The notes under the pieces are model-generated. The model ran no database searches. It saw nothing but the letters and a program-made list of their open reading frames with translations, and was not told the origin of the DNA. Below are positions 15,637 to 24,163 of a DNA stretch of 64,000 nt, piece by piece; position 1 is the stretch's first letter, and each line of letters begins with the position of its first letter. The translations under genes and the position numbers were made by a program. Source of the stretch: Ruminococcus flavefaciens ND2009 (GTDB lineage: Bacteria > Bacillota > Clostridia > Oscillospirales > Ruminococcaceae); the NCBI RefSeq assembly GCF_000621785.1, contig NZ_JHXI01000007.1:304489-368488 (forward strand). Reading direction: 5' to 3'.

Positions 15637-18399
15637 TTACTTGTTAGCCATATCCTTTGCCTTGCAGCATTTTTTGTACTTCTTGCCGCTTCCGCAGGGA
15701 CAGGGATCGTTATCGCCGATCTTCTTTGCGCGTACAGGCTCGTCTGAGAAGCTGCCGTCGCCTGCTCCTGCATTGGGAGCATCGGGCTGAGCTACCTGCT
15801 CACGCTCGGGAGCCTCGTTCTTCTGGAGCTTTACGGTAAGGAGCATACGGATAGTATCCTCACGGATAGACTCTACCATAGCGTCGAACATCTCGAAGCC
15901 CTCGTAACGATACTCGATAACGGGGTTCTTCTGACCGTAGGAGCGGAGTCCGATACCCTTCTTCAGCTCCTCCATATCGTCGATATGAGCCATCCACTTG
16001 GTATCAACTACCTTCAGCAGGATAACTCTCTCGAGCTCACGCATAACATCCGAACCGTACTCAGCTTCCTTTGCCTCGAATATCTCTCCTGCCTTGGTGC
16101 TGAGAGTATTTACAATGTCCTCCTTGGAAACGTCGCCCAGATCGTCCTCATCGTAGTCAAGGTCATCGGGACCGATGAGCCAGCCCATGAAGTGCTCTCT
16201 GAGACCCACAAGGTTCCAGTCGTCCTTGACCTCATCGTCAACGAGATAGCTGTCAACTGTAGACTGGATAAGATCCTCTGACATCTTGAGGATGCTCTCG
16301 TGGAGGTCCTCGCCGTCCAGCACCTGAGATCTCTGCTTGTAGATGATCTCACGCTGTGTATTCATAACGTCGTCGTAGTTGAGGACGTTCTTTCTTATGC
16401 TGAAGTTCTGACCCTCGACCTTCTTCTGTGAAGACTCGATGATCTTTGTGAGCATCTTGCTCTCGATAGGTGTATTCTCGTCAACATTGAGGGTCTTCAT
16501 AAGGTTCTCGAGACGGTCACCTGCGAAGATACGCATGAGGTTATCCTCGACCGAGAGGAAGAAGCAGCTCTCGCCCTCGTCACCCTGACGTCCGGAACGT
16601 CCGCGGAGCTGGTTGTCGATACGGCGTGACTCATGACGCTCTGTACCGAGGATATAGAGACCGCCTGCCTCCTTAACGGCAACAGCCTTCTCCTTTACCT
16701 CTGCATTGAACTTGTCGTAGAGCTCGCGGTAGAGCTTTCTTGCTGCCAGGATCTCCTCGTCATCTGTATCAGCGAAGCCGATAGCCTCGGTGATGATCTC
16801 CTCGGGGATCTCGCGCTTTCTCAGCTCGGCTCTTGCCAGGAACTCGGCGTTACCGCCCAGCATGATGTCGGTACCACGTCCTGCCATGTTGGTAGCGATG
16901 GTAACGGCGCCGTACTTACCTGCCTGAGCAACGATCTCGGCTTCCTTAGCGTGGTGCTTAGCGTTGAGCACCTCATGCTTGATGCCCTTTCTCTTGAGCA
17001 TAGCGGAAAGGAGCTCTGACTTCTCGATGGAAACTGTACCAACGAGGATAGGCTGTCCTTTCTCGTGGCACTCTATGATCTTATCGATGATAGCAGCGTA
17101 CTTGCCCTTTTCTGTAGTATAGACCTGATCGTTGTGGTCTATACGGATAACGGGCTTGTTTGTGGGAACTGCGATAACATCGAGTTTGTAGATCTCCTTG
17201 AACTCGTCTTCCTCTGTCATAGCAGTACCTGTCATACCTGACAGCTTTGTGTAGAGACGGAAGAAGTTCTGGAAGGTGATGGTAGCGAGGGTCTTTGACT
17301 CGCTCTTGATCTTAACGCCTTCCTTAGCCTCGATAGCCTGGTGGAGACCGTCATTGAAACGACGTCCCATCATGAGACGGCCTGTGAATTCGTCAACGAT
17401 GATGATCTCGCCGTCCTTGACAACGTAGTCAATATCGTTCTTCATTACGCCGTTAGCCTTGATAGCCTGATTTATGTGGTGGAGCAGTGTCATGTTCTCG
17501 GAGTCCATAAGGTTCTCGACTCTGAATGCCTGCTCAGCCTTCTTGACACCGCGCTGTGTGATAGTAGCGGTCTTAGCCTTTTCGTCGATGATGTAGTCAG
17601 CGTCCTCGTTGAGAGCGTCCTGATCCTGCTTGTCGTCCATTTCAACTACTGTTGTGGCAGTAAGTGTCTTGGCGAAGCGGTCAACGATAGCGTACAGGTC
17701 TGTGGACTTGTCGCCGCGTCCCGAAATAATAAGAGGAGTACGAGCCTCATCGATGAGGATGGAGTCCACCTCGTCCACGATAGCGAAGTTGGGGGCACGC
17801 TGAACGCGCTCTTCCTTATGAGTTACCATGTTGTCACGGAGGTAATCGAAGCCCAGCTCGTTGTTTGTAGCGTAGGTTACGTCGCAGTTATAAGCTGCAC
17901 GGCGCTGGTCGTTGTTGAGACCGTGGAGGATACATCCAACGGTAAGCCCCAGCCAGCGGAGCACCTTGCCCATTTCCTCAGCCTGAGTCTTTGCAAGGTA
18001 ATCATTAACGGTAACGACGTGAACGCCAAGACCTGAAAGTGCATTGAGGTATGAAGCTACGCAGGCAACGAGAGTTTTACCTTCACCGGTCTTCATCTCG
18101 GCGATACGTCCCTGGTGAAGAACGATAGCACCGATTATCTGAACGGGATAGGGCTTTTTCTCAAGGACACGCCAGGCTGCTTCCCTTACGGTAGCAAGAG
18201 CCTCGGGGAGAATATCGTCGAGGGTCTCGCCGTCCTCCAGTCTCTCCTTGAATTCAGCGGTCTTAGCCTTCAGCTCTGCGTCTGAGAGCTCGCTGTATTC
18301 CTCGTCCAGTTCAAGTACTTTATTCTTAATAGGCTCTATGCGCTTCAGCTCGCGGTTCGAGTAAGCGTTAGGACCGAAAATGTTTTTGAATAAACCCAT
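15637..18399 (-). CDS. secA: Protein translocase ATPase SecA
   Basis: I start at [11 protein letters not shown] (18399), with an AGGCGG site; an upstream Met in frame has none. The ~920-residue product contains Walker [10 protein letters not shown], the DEAD-like D-E-V-D-S-I, the second RecA domain ([11 protein letters not shown]), the substrate-binding cross-linking domain, and the helical scaffold. The C-terminal zinc motif is C-P-C-G-S-G followed by C-C, which binds SecB/ribosomes in other bacteria. It drives Sec export of the secreted proteins in this window. It has its own TTGACA/TACAAT promoter. Confidence 0.98.
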   Translation of the reverse strand: MGLFKNIFGPNAYSNRELKRIEPIKNKVLELDEEYSELSDAELKAKTAEFKERLEDGETLDDILPEALATVREAAWRVLEKKPYPVQIIGAIVLHQGRIAEMKTGEGKTLVACVASYLNALSGLGVHVVTVNDYLAKTQAEEMGKVLRWLGLTVGCILHGLNNDQRRAAYNCDVTYATNNELGFDYLRDNMVTHKEERVQRAPNFAIVDEVDSILIDEARTPLIISGRGDKSTDLYAIVDRFAKTLTATTVVEMDDKQDQDALNEDADYIIDEKAKTATITQRGVKKAEQAFRVENLMDSENMTLLHHINQAIKANGVMKNDIDYVVKDGEIIIVDEFTGRLMMGRRFNDGLHQAIEAKEGVKIKSESKTLATITFQNFFRLYTKLSGMTGTAMTEEDEFKEIYKLDVIAVPTNKPVIRIDHNDQVYTTEKGKYAAIIDKIIECHEKGQPILVGTVSIEKSELLSAMLKRKGIKHEVLNAKHHAKEAEIVAQAGKYGAVTIATNMAGRGTDIMLGGNAEFLARAELRKREIPEEIITEAIGFADTDDEEILAARKLYRELYDKFNAEVKEKAVAVKEAGGLYILGTERHESRRIDNQLRGRSGRQGDEGESCFFLSVEDNLMRIFAGDRLENLMKTLNVDENTPIESKMLTKIIESSQKKVEGQNFSIRKNVLNYDDVMNTQREIIYKQRSQVLDGEDLHESILKMSEDLIQSTVDSYLVDDEVKDDWNLVGLREHFMGWLIGPDDLDYDEDDLGDVSKEDIVNTLSTKAGEIFEAKEAEYGSDVMRELERVILLKVVDTKWMAHIDDMEELKKGIGLRSYGQKNPVIEYRYEGFEMFDAMVESIREDTIRMLLTVKLQKNEAPEREQVAQPDAPNAGAGDGSFSDEPVRAKKIGDNDPCPCGSGKKYKKCCKAKDMANK

Positions 18400-18463
18400 T
18401 TTGTTTTCCGCCTTTACATTATAATAGTGTAGGTCTGATACATTGTATAAATACACATAATAT

Positions 18464-18492
18464 ATTGTACATCAAACGACATAGTTTGTCAA
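18464..18492 (-). promoter_or_regulatory. secA promoter
   Basis: On the minus strand TTGACA (18492-18487) is separated by 17 bases from TACAAT (18469-18464), giving a 5' leader of about 60 bases. Confidence 0.82.
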
Positions 18493-18509
18493 TACCCATA
18501 ATGAGAAAT

Positions 18510-18526
18510 AGCGGACAAAGTCCGCT
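18510..18526 (-). terminator. Hairpin between secA and the phosphate-binding-like gene
   Basis: AGCGGAC-TTT-GTCCGCT lies 55 bases past the stop of the minus-strand gene at 18581. The T-tract is weak (ATTTCTCATT), so it may be a poor terminator. Confidence 0.5.
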
Positions 18527-18580
18527 GTTTCGTCAATAATGTCATTTTTAAGCACACTGCGGTGCAGGTTTGTTGATTAT

Positions 18581-19531
18581 TCAGCCAATGGGCACATATC
18601 CCGCCTGCTCCACAAGAGACTGCCCCTCATCGGACAGGAGCCAGTCAATGAGCACAGGCACCTGCTCATTGTCGTTGTCTTTGCGGTATACCGCGTAAAA
18701 GCTGCTTGCCAGCGGGTAGGAACCGTCAGCGATATGCTCTCTGTCGGGATATGCTCCGTCCAGCGCCAGGAGCTTCACGCCGCTGTCCGTCATGTTCTCG
18801 GCGTAATATCTGAAGGAATAGCCTATGGACCTGCCGAATACGCCGAGAGGGCTCTGCTTCTGCTTCCGTCCTGCCATGAATTTGTCCATGGTGGTCTGAC
18901 TGCCGCTGCCCTTATTCCGGGAAAGCGCCTCTATAGGCAGATGCTCGCCGCCCACCTCCGACCAGCTCTTTATCTCGCCCGAGAATATATCCCTGACCTG
19001 CTCCGAGGTGAGACCGTCCACGGGGTTGCGCTCATTTACGATAAAAACGAATGCCTCCCTGCCTATGGGCACCATTTCCAGCTCCGCGCCCTTTTCTTCG
19101 GCATAGGCAAGCTGTTCGTCGCTTGGCTTTGCACAGAATATCACGTCCGCGTCGCCGTCCGCCACAGCCTTGTAGGCGCCTATGGTGTTGGTGTAGTGGA
19201 GGGCGCTGTCCGCGGTGAACTCACCGTTCTCGAAATGAACGCAGTCCTCGGGATAGACCGAGTTCACCACTCCCGAGAAAACGGGATATAGAGCCGCCGC
19301 ACCGTCCAGCACGGGAAGGTCTCCCGAGAGCCTCAGCTCCGTGTCCGCCTTTACCGCCTCAGAGCCCTCCTCAAAGGGCATATAGCGGTGAAGCTCCACG
19401 GAATAGCGCTTCATCTCCTCGCTGGAGGTGTCAATACAGCGCTTTGTGAAGAAACCGTATATCCCCAGGTCAAAGCCTGCGAAAGCGCCTATAAGCAGAG
19501 CTATCGCGCCTATTTTCTTAGCTGTACCCAC
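18581..19531 (-). CDS. Membrane-anchored phosphate/periplasmic-binding-like protein (PstS-type fold)
   Basis: I chose the GTG at 19531 because GGGAGGTGA lies 7 bases upstream; the ATG eight codons earlier has no site. The 317-residue product begins with an uncleaved-looking membrane helix (~5-25). A PstS-like domain follows: A-L-Y-P-V-F-S-G-V-V-N-S near the start, DVIFCAKPSDEQ, and S-R-N-K-G-S-G-S-Q-T-T-M-D-K-F in the ligand-binding region. In PstS this region binds phosphate. No ABC permease or ATPase is nearby; instead it follows three small membrane proteins, so it may act as a sensor or surface protein. Confidence 0.78.
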   Translation of the reverse strand: MGTAKKIGAIALLIGAFAGFDLGIYGFFTKRCIDTSSEEMKRYSVELHRYMPFEEGSEAVKADTELRLSGDLPVLDGAAALYPVFSGVVNSVYPEDCVHFENGEFTADSALHYTNTIGAYKAVADGDADVIFCAKPSDEQLAYAEEKGAELEMVPIGREAFVFIVNERNPVDGLTSEQVRDIFSGEIKSWSEVGGEHLPIEALSRNKGSGSQTTMDKFMAGRKQKQSPLGVFGRSIGYSFRYYAENMTDSGVKLLALDGAYPDREHIADGSYPLASSFYAVYRKDNDNEQVPVLIDWLLSDEGQSLVEQAGYVPIG

Positions 19532-19535
19532 GGTC

Positions 19536-19673
19536 TCACCTCCCGTTTGCCACATAGGAGACTATGGAGCAGACACCGTGAAGGTGAACGGTATACCACA
19601 TAAGTCCTCCCGTCACGAGAATGCCCAGAGCTGTTATGACTGCGATGATACGCCCAAATGTCTTGTCACTCAT
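19536..19673 (-). CDS. Small single-span membrane protein
   Basis: This frame encodes 45 residues (MSDKTFGRIIAVITALGI...) with a GAGGTGA site 6 bases before the ATG. Its TGA overlaps the ribosome site of the PstS-like gene, and the upstream gene ends 10 bases before it. The spacing and one hydrophobic helix argue that it is a real gene. The function is unknown. Confidence 0.65.
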   Translation of the reverse strand: MSDKTFGRIIAVITALGILVTGGLMWYTVHLHGVCSIVSYVANGR

Positions 19674-19683
19674 GCCCGTCACC

Positions 19684-19926
19684 TCACATATGGTTCAGCG
19701 ACGAAGTCAGCAGCACCATGAAGCCTATTATCAGCGTTATGAGCAGTCCCAGCAGCACCGCCGAAATGATAAAAGCGGTCTTTCTGCCTCTGTACTTCGG
19801 GTGATCTTTCGGTGTCCTGCAAAAGTTCACAAGAGAGACGATAAAAAATATGAGCAGTCCGACAGGTATGCCGATAACGAGCAGAATTGCGATAAGTTCA
19901 CTTATAATATAATCCATGTCATTCAT
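19684..19926 (-). CDS. Small membrane protein, two predicted helices
   Basis: I start at MNDMDYIISELIAI (19926), which has AAAGGAG 8 bases upstream; an in-frame GTG lies inside that site. The 80-residue product has two hydrophobic helices separated by a basic loop (N-F-C-R-T-P-K-D-H-P-K-Y-R-G-R-K). I do not recognise the family. It belongs to the four-gene run ending with the PstS-like gene. Confidence 0.7.
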   Translation of the reverse strand: MNDMDYIISELIAILLVIGIPVGLLIFFIVSLVNFCRTPKDHPKYRGRKTAFIISAVLLGLLITLIIGFMVLLTSSLNHM

Positions 19927-19959
19927 TATATTCTCTCCTTTCACAGTCGGTTTGCGGTT

Positions 19960-20469
19960 CTATTCAAACTGCTCCAGAATAATGAGCAGCATGAGTAATC
20001 CCAGTATAATACCGCCTGACCATATCACTAACTTCAACTTTAACCAAGAGTTCACCACGGAGCCGCGCTCGCTTCTGTAAGCTGCCATTGCCCTCGGGTT
20101 CGGTCCGGAGGAGTAAAACTCCCTCAGCAGACAGAACTTTCCGGGATCGTCGGGGTCTACCACCACATCTACCTCTTCATTTGCTTCGACTATGGCATTT
20201 ATATCCGCCTCGCTTATGGTGAAGCCGCGGTCCAGAACGCCGCAGACCTCCCTGCCGTCGATGGTATATTTCAGCGTGAGACCGATACCGCCCTCGGCGT
20301 AATGCCAGACCTCGGGATCCCTGCCCACTCGTCTGTGTCCGCGGTTTTTGTATTTGTTTACGTCAGAATACGTCTGTGTTACCTTGGCAGTGCCCTTTGT
20401 CGTCCTGAAAATGAATTGTACCGCCAAAACGAAAATCACTGCGCCAAAAATCAGAGCTACTATTTCCAT
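19960..20469 (-). CDS. Membrane protein with a small extracytoplasmic domain
   Basis: The 169-residue product has a helix at ~4-20, a soluble ~100-residue middle part (LTLKYTIDGREVCGVLDRGF, VDVVVDPDDPGKFCLLREF) and a second helix at ~145-165. The V-D-P-x-x-P-x-x-F-C-L motif resembles DUF3592-type proteins, which is only a suggestion. GGAGG precedes the ATG. It is the first gene of the run that includes the two small membrane proteins and the PstS-like protein. Confidence 0.72.
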   Translation of the reverse strand: MEIVALIFGAVIFVLAVQFIFRTTKGTAKVTQTYSDVNKYKNRGHRRVGRDPEVWHYAEGGIGLTLKYTIDGREVCGVLDRGFTISEADINAIVEANEEVDVVVDPDDPGKFCLLREFYSSGPNPRAMAAYRSERGSVVNSWLKLKLVIWSGGIILGLLMLLIILEQFE

Positions 20470-20498
20470 GACCGACCTCCCTTTTGTAATATGCCTAT

Positions 20499-20527
20499 AT
20501 TATAGCACCCCAAGCTGCACAAATCAA
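20499..20527 (-). promoter_or_regulatory. Probable promoter of the PstS-like operon
   Basis: On the minus strand TTGATT (20527-20522) lies 17 bases before TATAAT (20504-20499), 30 bases upstream of the first ATG. Confidence 0.65.
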
Positions 20528-20542
20528 GAGATAACGATAAAT

Positions 20543-20758
20543 TCAGCCCATTCTGCCTGTTCCGGTACAGCAGGAACCTATCTTGTTCAAAAATTCCCAT
20601 TTTATAAGTATCCAGACAATAATGCACATACCTGCCATGCCAATGAAAGCCCATATTTTATTCCGGAATGAAGACGGTATTTCAAAACGCTCGCTGATAT
20701 ATGCAAGTATTATCCAGAGCAGTACTATAGCTGCGGTAATTATCAGACTTATCAGCAT
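20543..20758 (-). CDS. Small membrane protein
   Basis: The product is ~71 residues with two hydrophobic helices (~1-20 and ~35-55) and ends with a Cys pair and Gly-rich tail. The ATG at 20758 has GGAGG 8 bases upstream, whereas the ATG at 20764 is too close to it. No family is recognised. It is separate from, but adjacent to, the other small membrane genes. Confidence 0.6.
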   Translation of the reverse strand: MLISLIITAAIVLLWIILAYISERFEIPSSFRNKIWAFIGMAGMCIIVWILIKWEFLNKIGSCCTGTGRMG

Positions 20759-20861
20759 ATACATCGCCTCCGTATCATGTTTACAGCTTTATAATAACAC
20801 TATCATGCCGCAAAATGAAGATGTATTCTGTCACTTTCGCGGTGACATTTGTCATTTCCTG

Positions 20862-20891
20862 TTGCAAAGGGGCTCCGACTTGTGCTATACT
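20862..20891 (+). promoter_or_regulatory. Probable promoter of the phosphopantetheinyl transferase gene
   Basis: TTGCAA (20862-20867) and TATACT (20886-20891) are 18 bases apart. The predicted transcript start falls at or past the first ATG at 20896, so translation may really begin at 20902, 20908 or 20914. Confidence 0.5.
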
Positions 20892-20895
20892 GTAA

Positions 20896-21447
20896 ATGGT
20901 GATGAATATGCTTATGATCTCCATTAAGGACATGGACAAAAAGGAGCTCCACACCCACGCTCACAGGCTCCTCAGGGAGTGCCTGAGACCTCTGGGTATA
21001 GACTACGGCGAGGACACTCCTGTGATAAAAGGAAAAATGGGCAAGCCCTCTCTTGCGGACCGCCCAGATATACACTATAATCTCTCCCACGCAGACGGTA
21101 TCGCCGCCTGTCTGGTGTCGGTGAGGGAATGCGGCATAGACTGCGAGAAAGTCAGGGAGCACCGTCCCAACGTCATGAGACGTGCCTTCTCGGAAAGTGA
21201 GCGGCAGCTGGTAGAGAGCGCTCCTCCGGAGGAACGGGACCTGATGTTCTTCCGCCTGTGGACTCTCAAGGAAGCCTACGTCAAGGCTATCGGCATAGGT
21301 ATTTCCTATCCCCTGAACGAGGCGGAGTTCTCCTTCCGCGGCGGAGAGATAGTCACAGAGCTGAAGGACTGCCGTTTCAGACAGTACATAATAGGCGGCA
21401 GAAAATATGTTGTATCGGTCTGTGAGCTGCTGAAAGAAGCACAATAG
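20896..21447 (+). CDS. 4'-phosphopantetheinyl transferase (Sfp/AcpT superfamily)
   Basis: The ~180-residue product carries the two family motifs: G-I-D-C-E-K-V (Mg/CoA-binding Asp) and R-L-W-T-L-K-E-A-Y-V-K-A-I-G. S-L-S-H-like NLSHADG precedes them. The enzyme transfers phosphopantetheine from CoA to a Ser of acyl or peptidyl carrier proteins. No carrier protein or NRPS/PKS gene is in the window, so its partner is elsewhere. Four closely spaced ATGs make the start uncertain; the first is given. Confidence 0.9.
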   Translation: MVMNMLMISIKDMDKKELHTHAHRLLRECLRPLGIDYGEDTPVIKGKMGKPSLADRPDIHYNLSHADGIAACLVSVRECGIDCEKVREHRPNVMRRAFSESERQLVESAPPEERDLMFFRLWTLKEAYVKAIGIGISYPLNEAEFSFRGGEIVTELKDCRFRQYIIGGRKYVVSVCELLKEAQ

Positions 21448-21569
21448 GGGAAGTTTATATATATCCTTCCTTTCTGTTGAAAACGCACTCTATCAACGGC
21501 TTTTGCTGTGCAATATCCATAAAATCAGCAATGAAATTCGGTCAAATCGGGAAAATTTCTCGTTTCCCC

Positions 21570-21598
21570 TTGCGTAGCCGCTGATTTTAGAGTATAAT
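21570..21598 (+). promoter_or_regulatory. ireB promoter
   Basis: TTGCGT (21570-21575) and TATAAT (21593-21598) are 17 bases apart, 55 bases before the ireB ATG. Confidence 0.65.
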
Positions 21599-21652
21599 AT
21601 AATGTACAAGCTTCTTCCACCAGAAGTATTCCAACAGCGGGAGGCTGATAAT

Positions 21653-21898
21653 ATGTTCGATAAAACAATGACGTTCTCCGTCAACGAGGACAGAGAGGCG
21701 GAGCTTAAGAAAAATCTCACGATAATCTACGACGCTCTCACTCAGAAGGGATACAACCCCGTCAATCAGATAGTAGGCTACATCCTCTCGGAGGATCCTA
21801 CATACATCACAACATACAACAATGCAAGAAACCTTATCCGTCACATTGACCGTGACGAGCTTTTACAGGTGCTTGTAAGGAGTTATCTCAACGCATAA
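21653..21898 (+). CDS. ireB: IreB family regulatory phosphoprotein (UPF0297)
   Basis: I start at [10 protein letters not shown] (21653), with GGGAGG upstream. The 81-residue protein matches the UPF0297/IreB family across its full length: [41 protein letters not shown]. In enterococci IreB is a target of the Ser/Thr kinase IreK and affects cephalosporin resistance. In many Firmicutes it precedes ruvX and a DUF1292 gene; here it stands alone with a terminator. Confidence 0.95.
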   Translation: MFDKTMTFSVNEDREAELKKNLTIIYDALTQKGYNPVNQIVGYILSEDPTYITTYNNARNLIRHIDRDELLQVLVRSYLNA

Positions 21899-21904
21899 AA
21901 ATTA

Positions 21905-21945
21905 TGCCCCCGGTGCTGTAAACACTCGGGGGCATTGTGTTTTAT
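21905..21945 (+). terminator. Intrinsic terminator of ireB
   Basis: GCCCCCGGTG pairs with CACTCGGGGGC, followed by ATTGTGTTTT. Confidence 0.85.
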
Positions 21946-21956
21946 TCGGGCGTAGG

Positions 21957-22110
21957 ATAAATCATAATTTTGCGGAGCAAAATTATGATTTGAGTAAGTA
22001 GTAAGTAGAAAGTAGTGAGTAGAAGCCGATACACTGAATAATACTACTCTCTACTTACTACTCGCTACTCACTCAGAATTTAACACCTGCGGTGTTAAAT
22101 TCTGATTTAT
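21957..22110. repeat. Heptamer-hairpin element, copy B
   Basis: This is the inverted near-identical copy of 9447-9601. The order is a palindrome around TTTTGCGGAGCAAAA, four 7-base units AGTAAGT/AGAAAGT/AGTGAGT, a loop with CCGATACACTGAATAATA, the complementary heptamers, and a palindrome around ACACCTGCGGTGT. It sits between two gene-end terminators. Confidence 0.9.
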
Positions 22111-22123
22111 CACAGCAGATGAA

Positions 22124-22160
22124 TGAAAAAACAGGCTCTTGCATTGCAAAAGCCTGTTTT
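22124..22160 (-). terminator. Intrinsic terminator of the GH25 gene
   Basis: On the minus strand AAACAGGCT pairs with AGCCTGTTT, followed by TTT, just past the stop. Confidence 0.85.
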
Positions 22161-22162
22161 GT

Positions 22163-23116
22163 TTATTCCTTTTCGGGTCTGAACCAGATGTTCAGATCAA
22201 CGTCTCCCTCAATTCCGGGAACGTGTCCTGCGTTTGTGTACTGCCATATCTTGAAATCATAGTAGTAGGACGGACTGTCGCTGTATTCAGCCAGCCAGAA
22301 GTCATAGTCCTTGATACGGGGCAGGTCAAGCTTGTGCATTGCCGTGCCTGTGTTCTGATAGACCATGGGTGTGTAGCCCGAGTCCTTTACCCTCTCGCAG
22401 AAAGCCACACAGCAGTCCGCCAGAGCCTCAACACTTACGTTGTCTGTACGGGCGCTGTCGGTATGTACTATCTCCCAGTCGTACACGACAGGAAGGCTTA
22501 TATCGTAAGGCGCAAGAGCATCTATCATGGCGTCGGCTTCCTCAACAGCCTCATCGGCGCTGGTAGCCTGCGAGTAGAAATACGCGCCCACATTTATGCC
22601 TGCCTTCTGTGCGCCCTCGATATTGCGCTGGAACTGATTATCATAAGTGATTATGCCGTCGCCGTATGTTCGGTAGCCCACACGGATAAATGCAAAGTCA
22701 ATATCAGCCTGCTTTACCTGCTCCCAGTCTATCTCGCCCTGGAACTCCGAAACGTCAACGCCTGTGGTGGAGATAACATTGCCGCCCTCCTCATAGTAGG
22801 CGTAGCCGTTCCTCATTTTAAGACCGCTGAGGTCGAGGTCGCTTGCAGGAACATCACCGTAAATGGGAACGAATATCTCTCCGTATGTACTGTCATTCAT
22901 CAGAAGCTTCTTGCCGTCAAGCTGATAGAATGACTCCTCTTTTTCGATGACTGCCCTTCTGCGGACCTGGGGCTTGTTGGAAGCATTTGCGGGTACTGCG
23001 TCCTTCCTGCCCTTTATGAAGCCCACCCAGATGAGTCCGAGAGCAAGAAAAAGTATGATGATAGCTTCAAGTATAGCTATACTTTTAAAACGTATGCGTT
23101 TTCTGTTGTCTGCCAT
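22163..23116 (-). CDS. Membrane-anchored GH25 lysozyme-like muramidase
   Basis: The start MADNRKRIRF (23116) follows GGAGG. The 317-residue protein has a membrane helix at ~12-32, a ~70-residue stalk and a GH25 domain (~105-315). GH25 features include D-V-S-E-F-Q-G-E-I-D-W, A-F-I-R-V-G-Y-R, V-Y-D-W-E with catalytic Asp/Glu, and I-W-Q-Y-T near the end with the final D-V-D-L-N. It cleaves the beta-1,4 link between MurNAc and GlcNAc of peptidoglycan. The N-terminal anchor suggests a role in the cell's own wall. Confidence 0.93.
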   Translation of the reverse strand: MADNRKRIRFKSIAILEAIIILFLALGLIWVGFIKGRKDAVPANASNKPQVRRRAVIEKEESFYQLDGKKLLMNDSTYGEIFVPIYGDVPASDLDLSGLKMRNGYAYYEEGGNVISTTGVDVSEFQGEIDWEQVKQADIDFAFIRVGYRTYGDGIITYDNQFQRNIEGAQKAGINVGAYFYSQATSADEAVEEADAMIDALAPYDISLPVVYDWEIVHTDSARTDNVSVEALADCCVAFCERVKDSGYTPMVYQNTGTAMHKLDLPRIKDYDFWLAEYSDSPSYYYDFKIWQYTNAGHVPGIEGDVDLNIWFRPEKE

Positions 23117-23154
23117 TATTTCCTCCATTGGTAGTATTTTTTATCTGTAAGTAT

Positions 23155-23183
23155 ATAATACCACATAATTCGCTCTTTGTAAA
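23155..23183 (-). promoter_or_regulatory. Probable promoter of the GH25 gene
   Basis: On the minus strand TTTACA (23183-23178) lies 17 bases from TATTAT (23160-23155). Confidence 0.65.
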
Positions 23184-23256
23184 CATTATTTTCGCATAAG
23201 ATAATAACACTTCCGTCACTTTGGCAGAGTTTTCACAGAATTTTCAGATAAAGGTA

Positions 23257-23285
23257 TTGACAAGCACGATAAAATAGTGTAAAAT
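23257..23285 (+). promoter_or_regulatory. Promoter of the TSCPD-ohrR pair
   Basis: TTGACA (23257-23262) and TAAAAT (23280-23285) are 17 bases apart, ~50 bases before the first ATG. Confidence 0.75.
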
Positions 23286-23337
23286 TAAATTGAACTCAAT
23301 CAATAAACCCTTTTGCTTTAAAGAAACGGAGGATATT

Positions 23338-23598
23338 ATGGATTACACTTACAAGACAAGCATGGTATGTTCACAGGAAATAAGCTTTCATATCGAGGGC
23401 AATGTTATCACCAACATCTCCTTCTACGGAGGCTGCAACGGCAACCTCAAGGCTATCTCTAAGATACTTGACGGCTGGACCGTTGAACAGATAGAAGCCA
23501 AGCTCAAAGGCAATACCTGCGGCAGAAGACCTACATCCTGCGCAGACCAGCTCTGCCTGGCTGTACGCGAAGCCTACGAAAAAACAAAGACCGCATGA
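23338..23598 (+). CDS. TIGR03905-type TSCPD domain protein
   Basis: The start MDYTYKTSMVCSQEI (23338) has GGAGGATATT before it. The 86-residue product has the small TSCPD domain with Cys in M-V-C-S-Q-E, G-G-C-N-G-N and the terminal T-C-G-R-R-P-T-S-C-A-D-Q. In larger proteins this domain is the C-terminal zinc-binding part of adenosylcobalamin ribonucleotide reductases; the stand-alone form has no proven function. It is followed after 8 bases by an OhrR-like regulator. Confidence 0.88.
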   Translation: MDYTYKTSMVCSQEISFHIEGNVITNISFYGGCNGNLKAISKILDGWTVEQIEAKLKGNTCGRRPTSCADQLCLAVREAYEKTKTA

Positions 23599-23606
23599 GG
23601 TGAAAA

Positions 23607-24035
23607 ATGGACAAGTACGACTGCCTTAAGCTGGAAAATCAGCTCTGCTTCCCGCTCTATGCCTGCTCAAGGGAGATAATCAAGAAGTACAATCCCCTGC
23701 TGAAGTCCATTGACCTTACCTATACCCAGTATATCGCCATGATGGTGTTCTGGGAGCACAAAAAGCTCAGCGTCAAGGAAATAGGTCAGAAGCTTTTCCT
23801 GGATTCGGGCACCCTTACCCCCGTACTGAAAAGCCTGGAAGCCAAAGGGCTTGTTCACAGGTCAAGAAGTACCGAGGACGAGCGTGTGCTGCTGGTTGAG
23901 ATAACCGAAAAGGGCGACAAGCTCAGGGAAAAGGCTGCGGAGGTACCTCCACAGGTGGGCAGCTGCGTGAACCTCTCTCCCGATGAAGCTATGGAGCTTT
24001 ACCGCCTGCTCTACAAGATACTTGGAGCAGAATAA
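23607..24035 (+). CDS. MarR-family regulator, OhrR-like peroxide sensor
   Basis: The 142-residue winged-helix protein begins with L-E-N-Q-L-C-F-P-L-Y-A-C-S-R-E, matching the segment around the reactive Cys-15 of OhrR (Cys at residue 14 here). The winged helix is visible in KEIGQKLFLDSGTLTPVLKS and R-S-T-E-D-E-R-V-L. OhrR represses organic hydroperoxide reductase genes until its Cys is oxidised. No ohr gene is adjacent; a palindromic operator around the 23257 promoter would suggest self-regulation, but I did not find a clear one. Confidence 0.88.
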   Translation: MDKYDCLKLENQLCFPLYACSREIIKKYNPLLKSIDLTYTQYIAMMVFWEHKKLSVKEIGQKLFLDSGTLTPVLKSLEAKGLVHRSRSTEDERVLLVEITEKGDKLREKAAEVPPQVGSCVNLSPDEAMELYRLLYKILGAE

Positions 24036-24047
24036 TAACAGGAATAA

Positions 24048-24129
24048 GAGCGCACCTAAGTGAGGTGCTGATAGAGAAGTTTTATGCCATAGTATTTCCG
24101 GTCCAGAATCAGAAGTACTATGGCTTTTC
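24048..24129. repeat. Dispersed repeat, family GC, copy 1, acting as terminator
   Basis: GCCATAGTA pairs with TACTATGGC and is followed by TTTTCT, so it can end the ohrR transcript. The whole ~80-bp stretch, from GAGCGCACCTAAGT to the hairpin, recurs in inverted orientation at 33923-33999. Both ends are conserved and the loop differs. Confidence 0.75.
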
Positions 24130-24163
24130 TGTTGACAATGCAGCAAAACTTTGCAATACTCTT

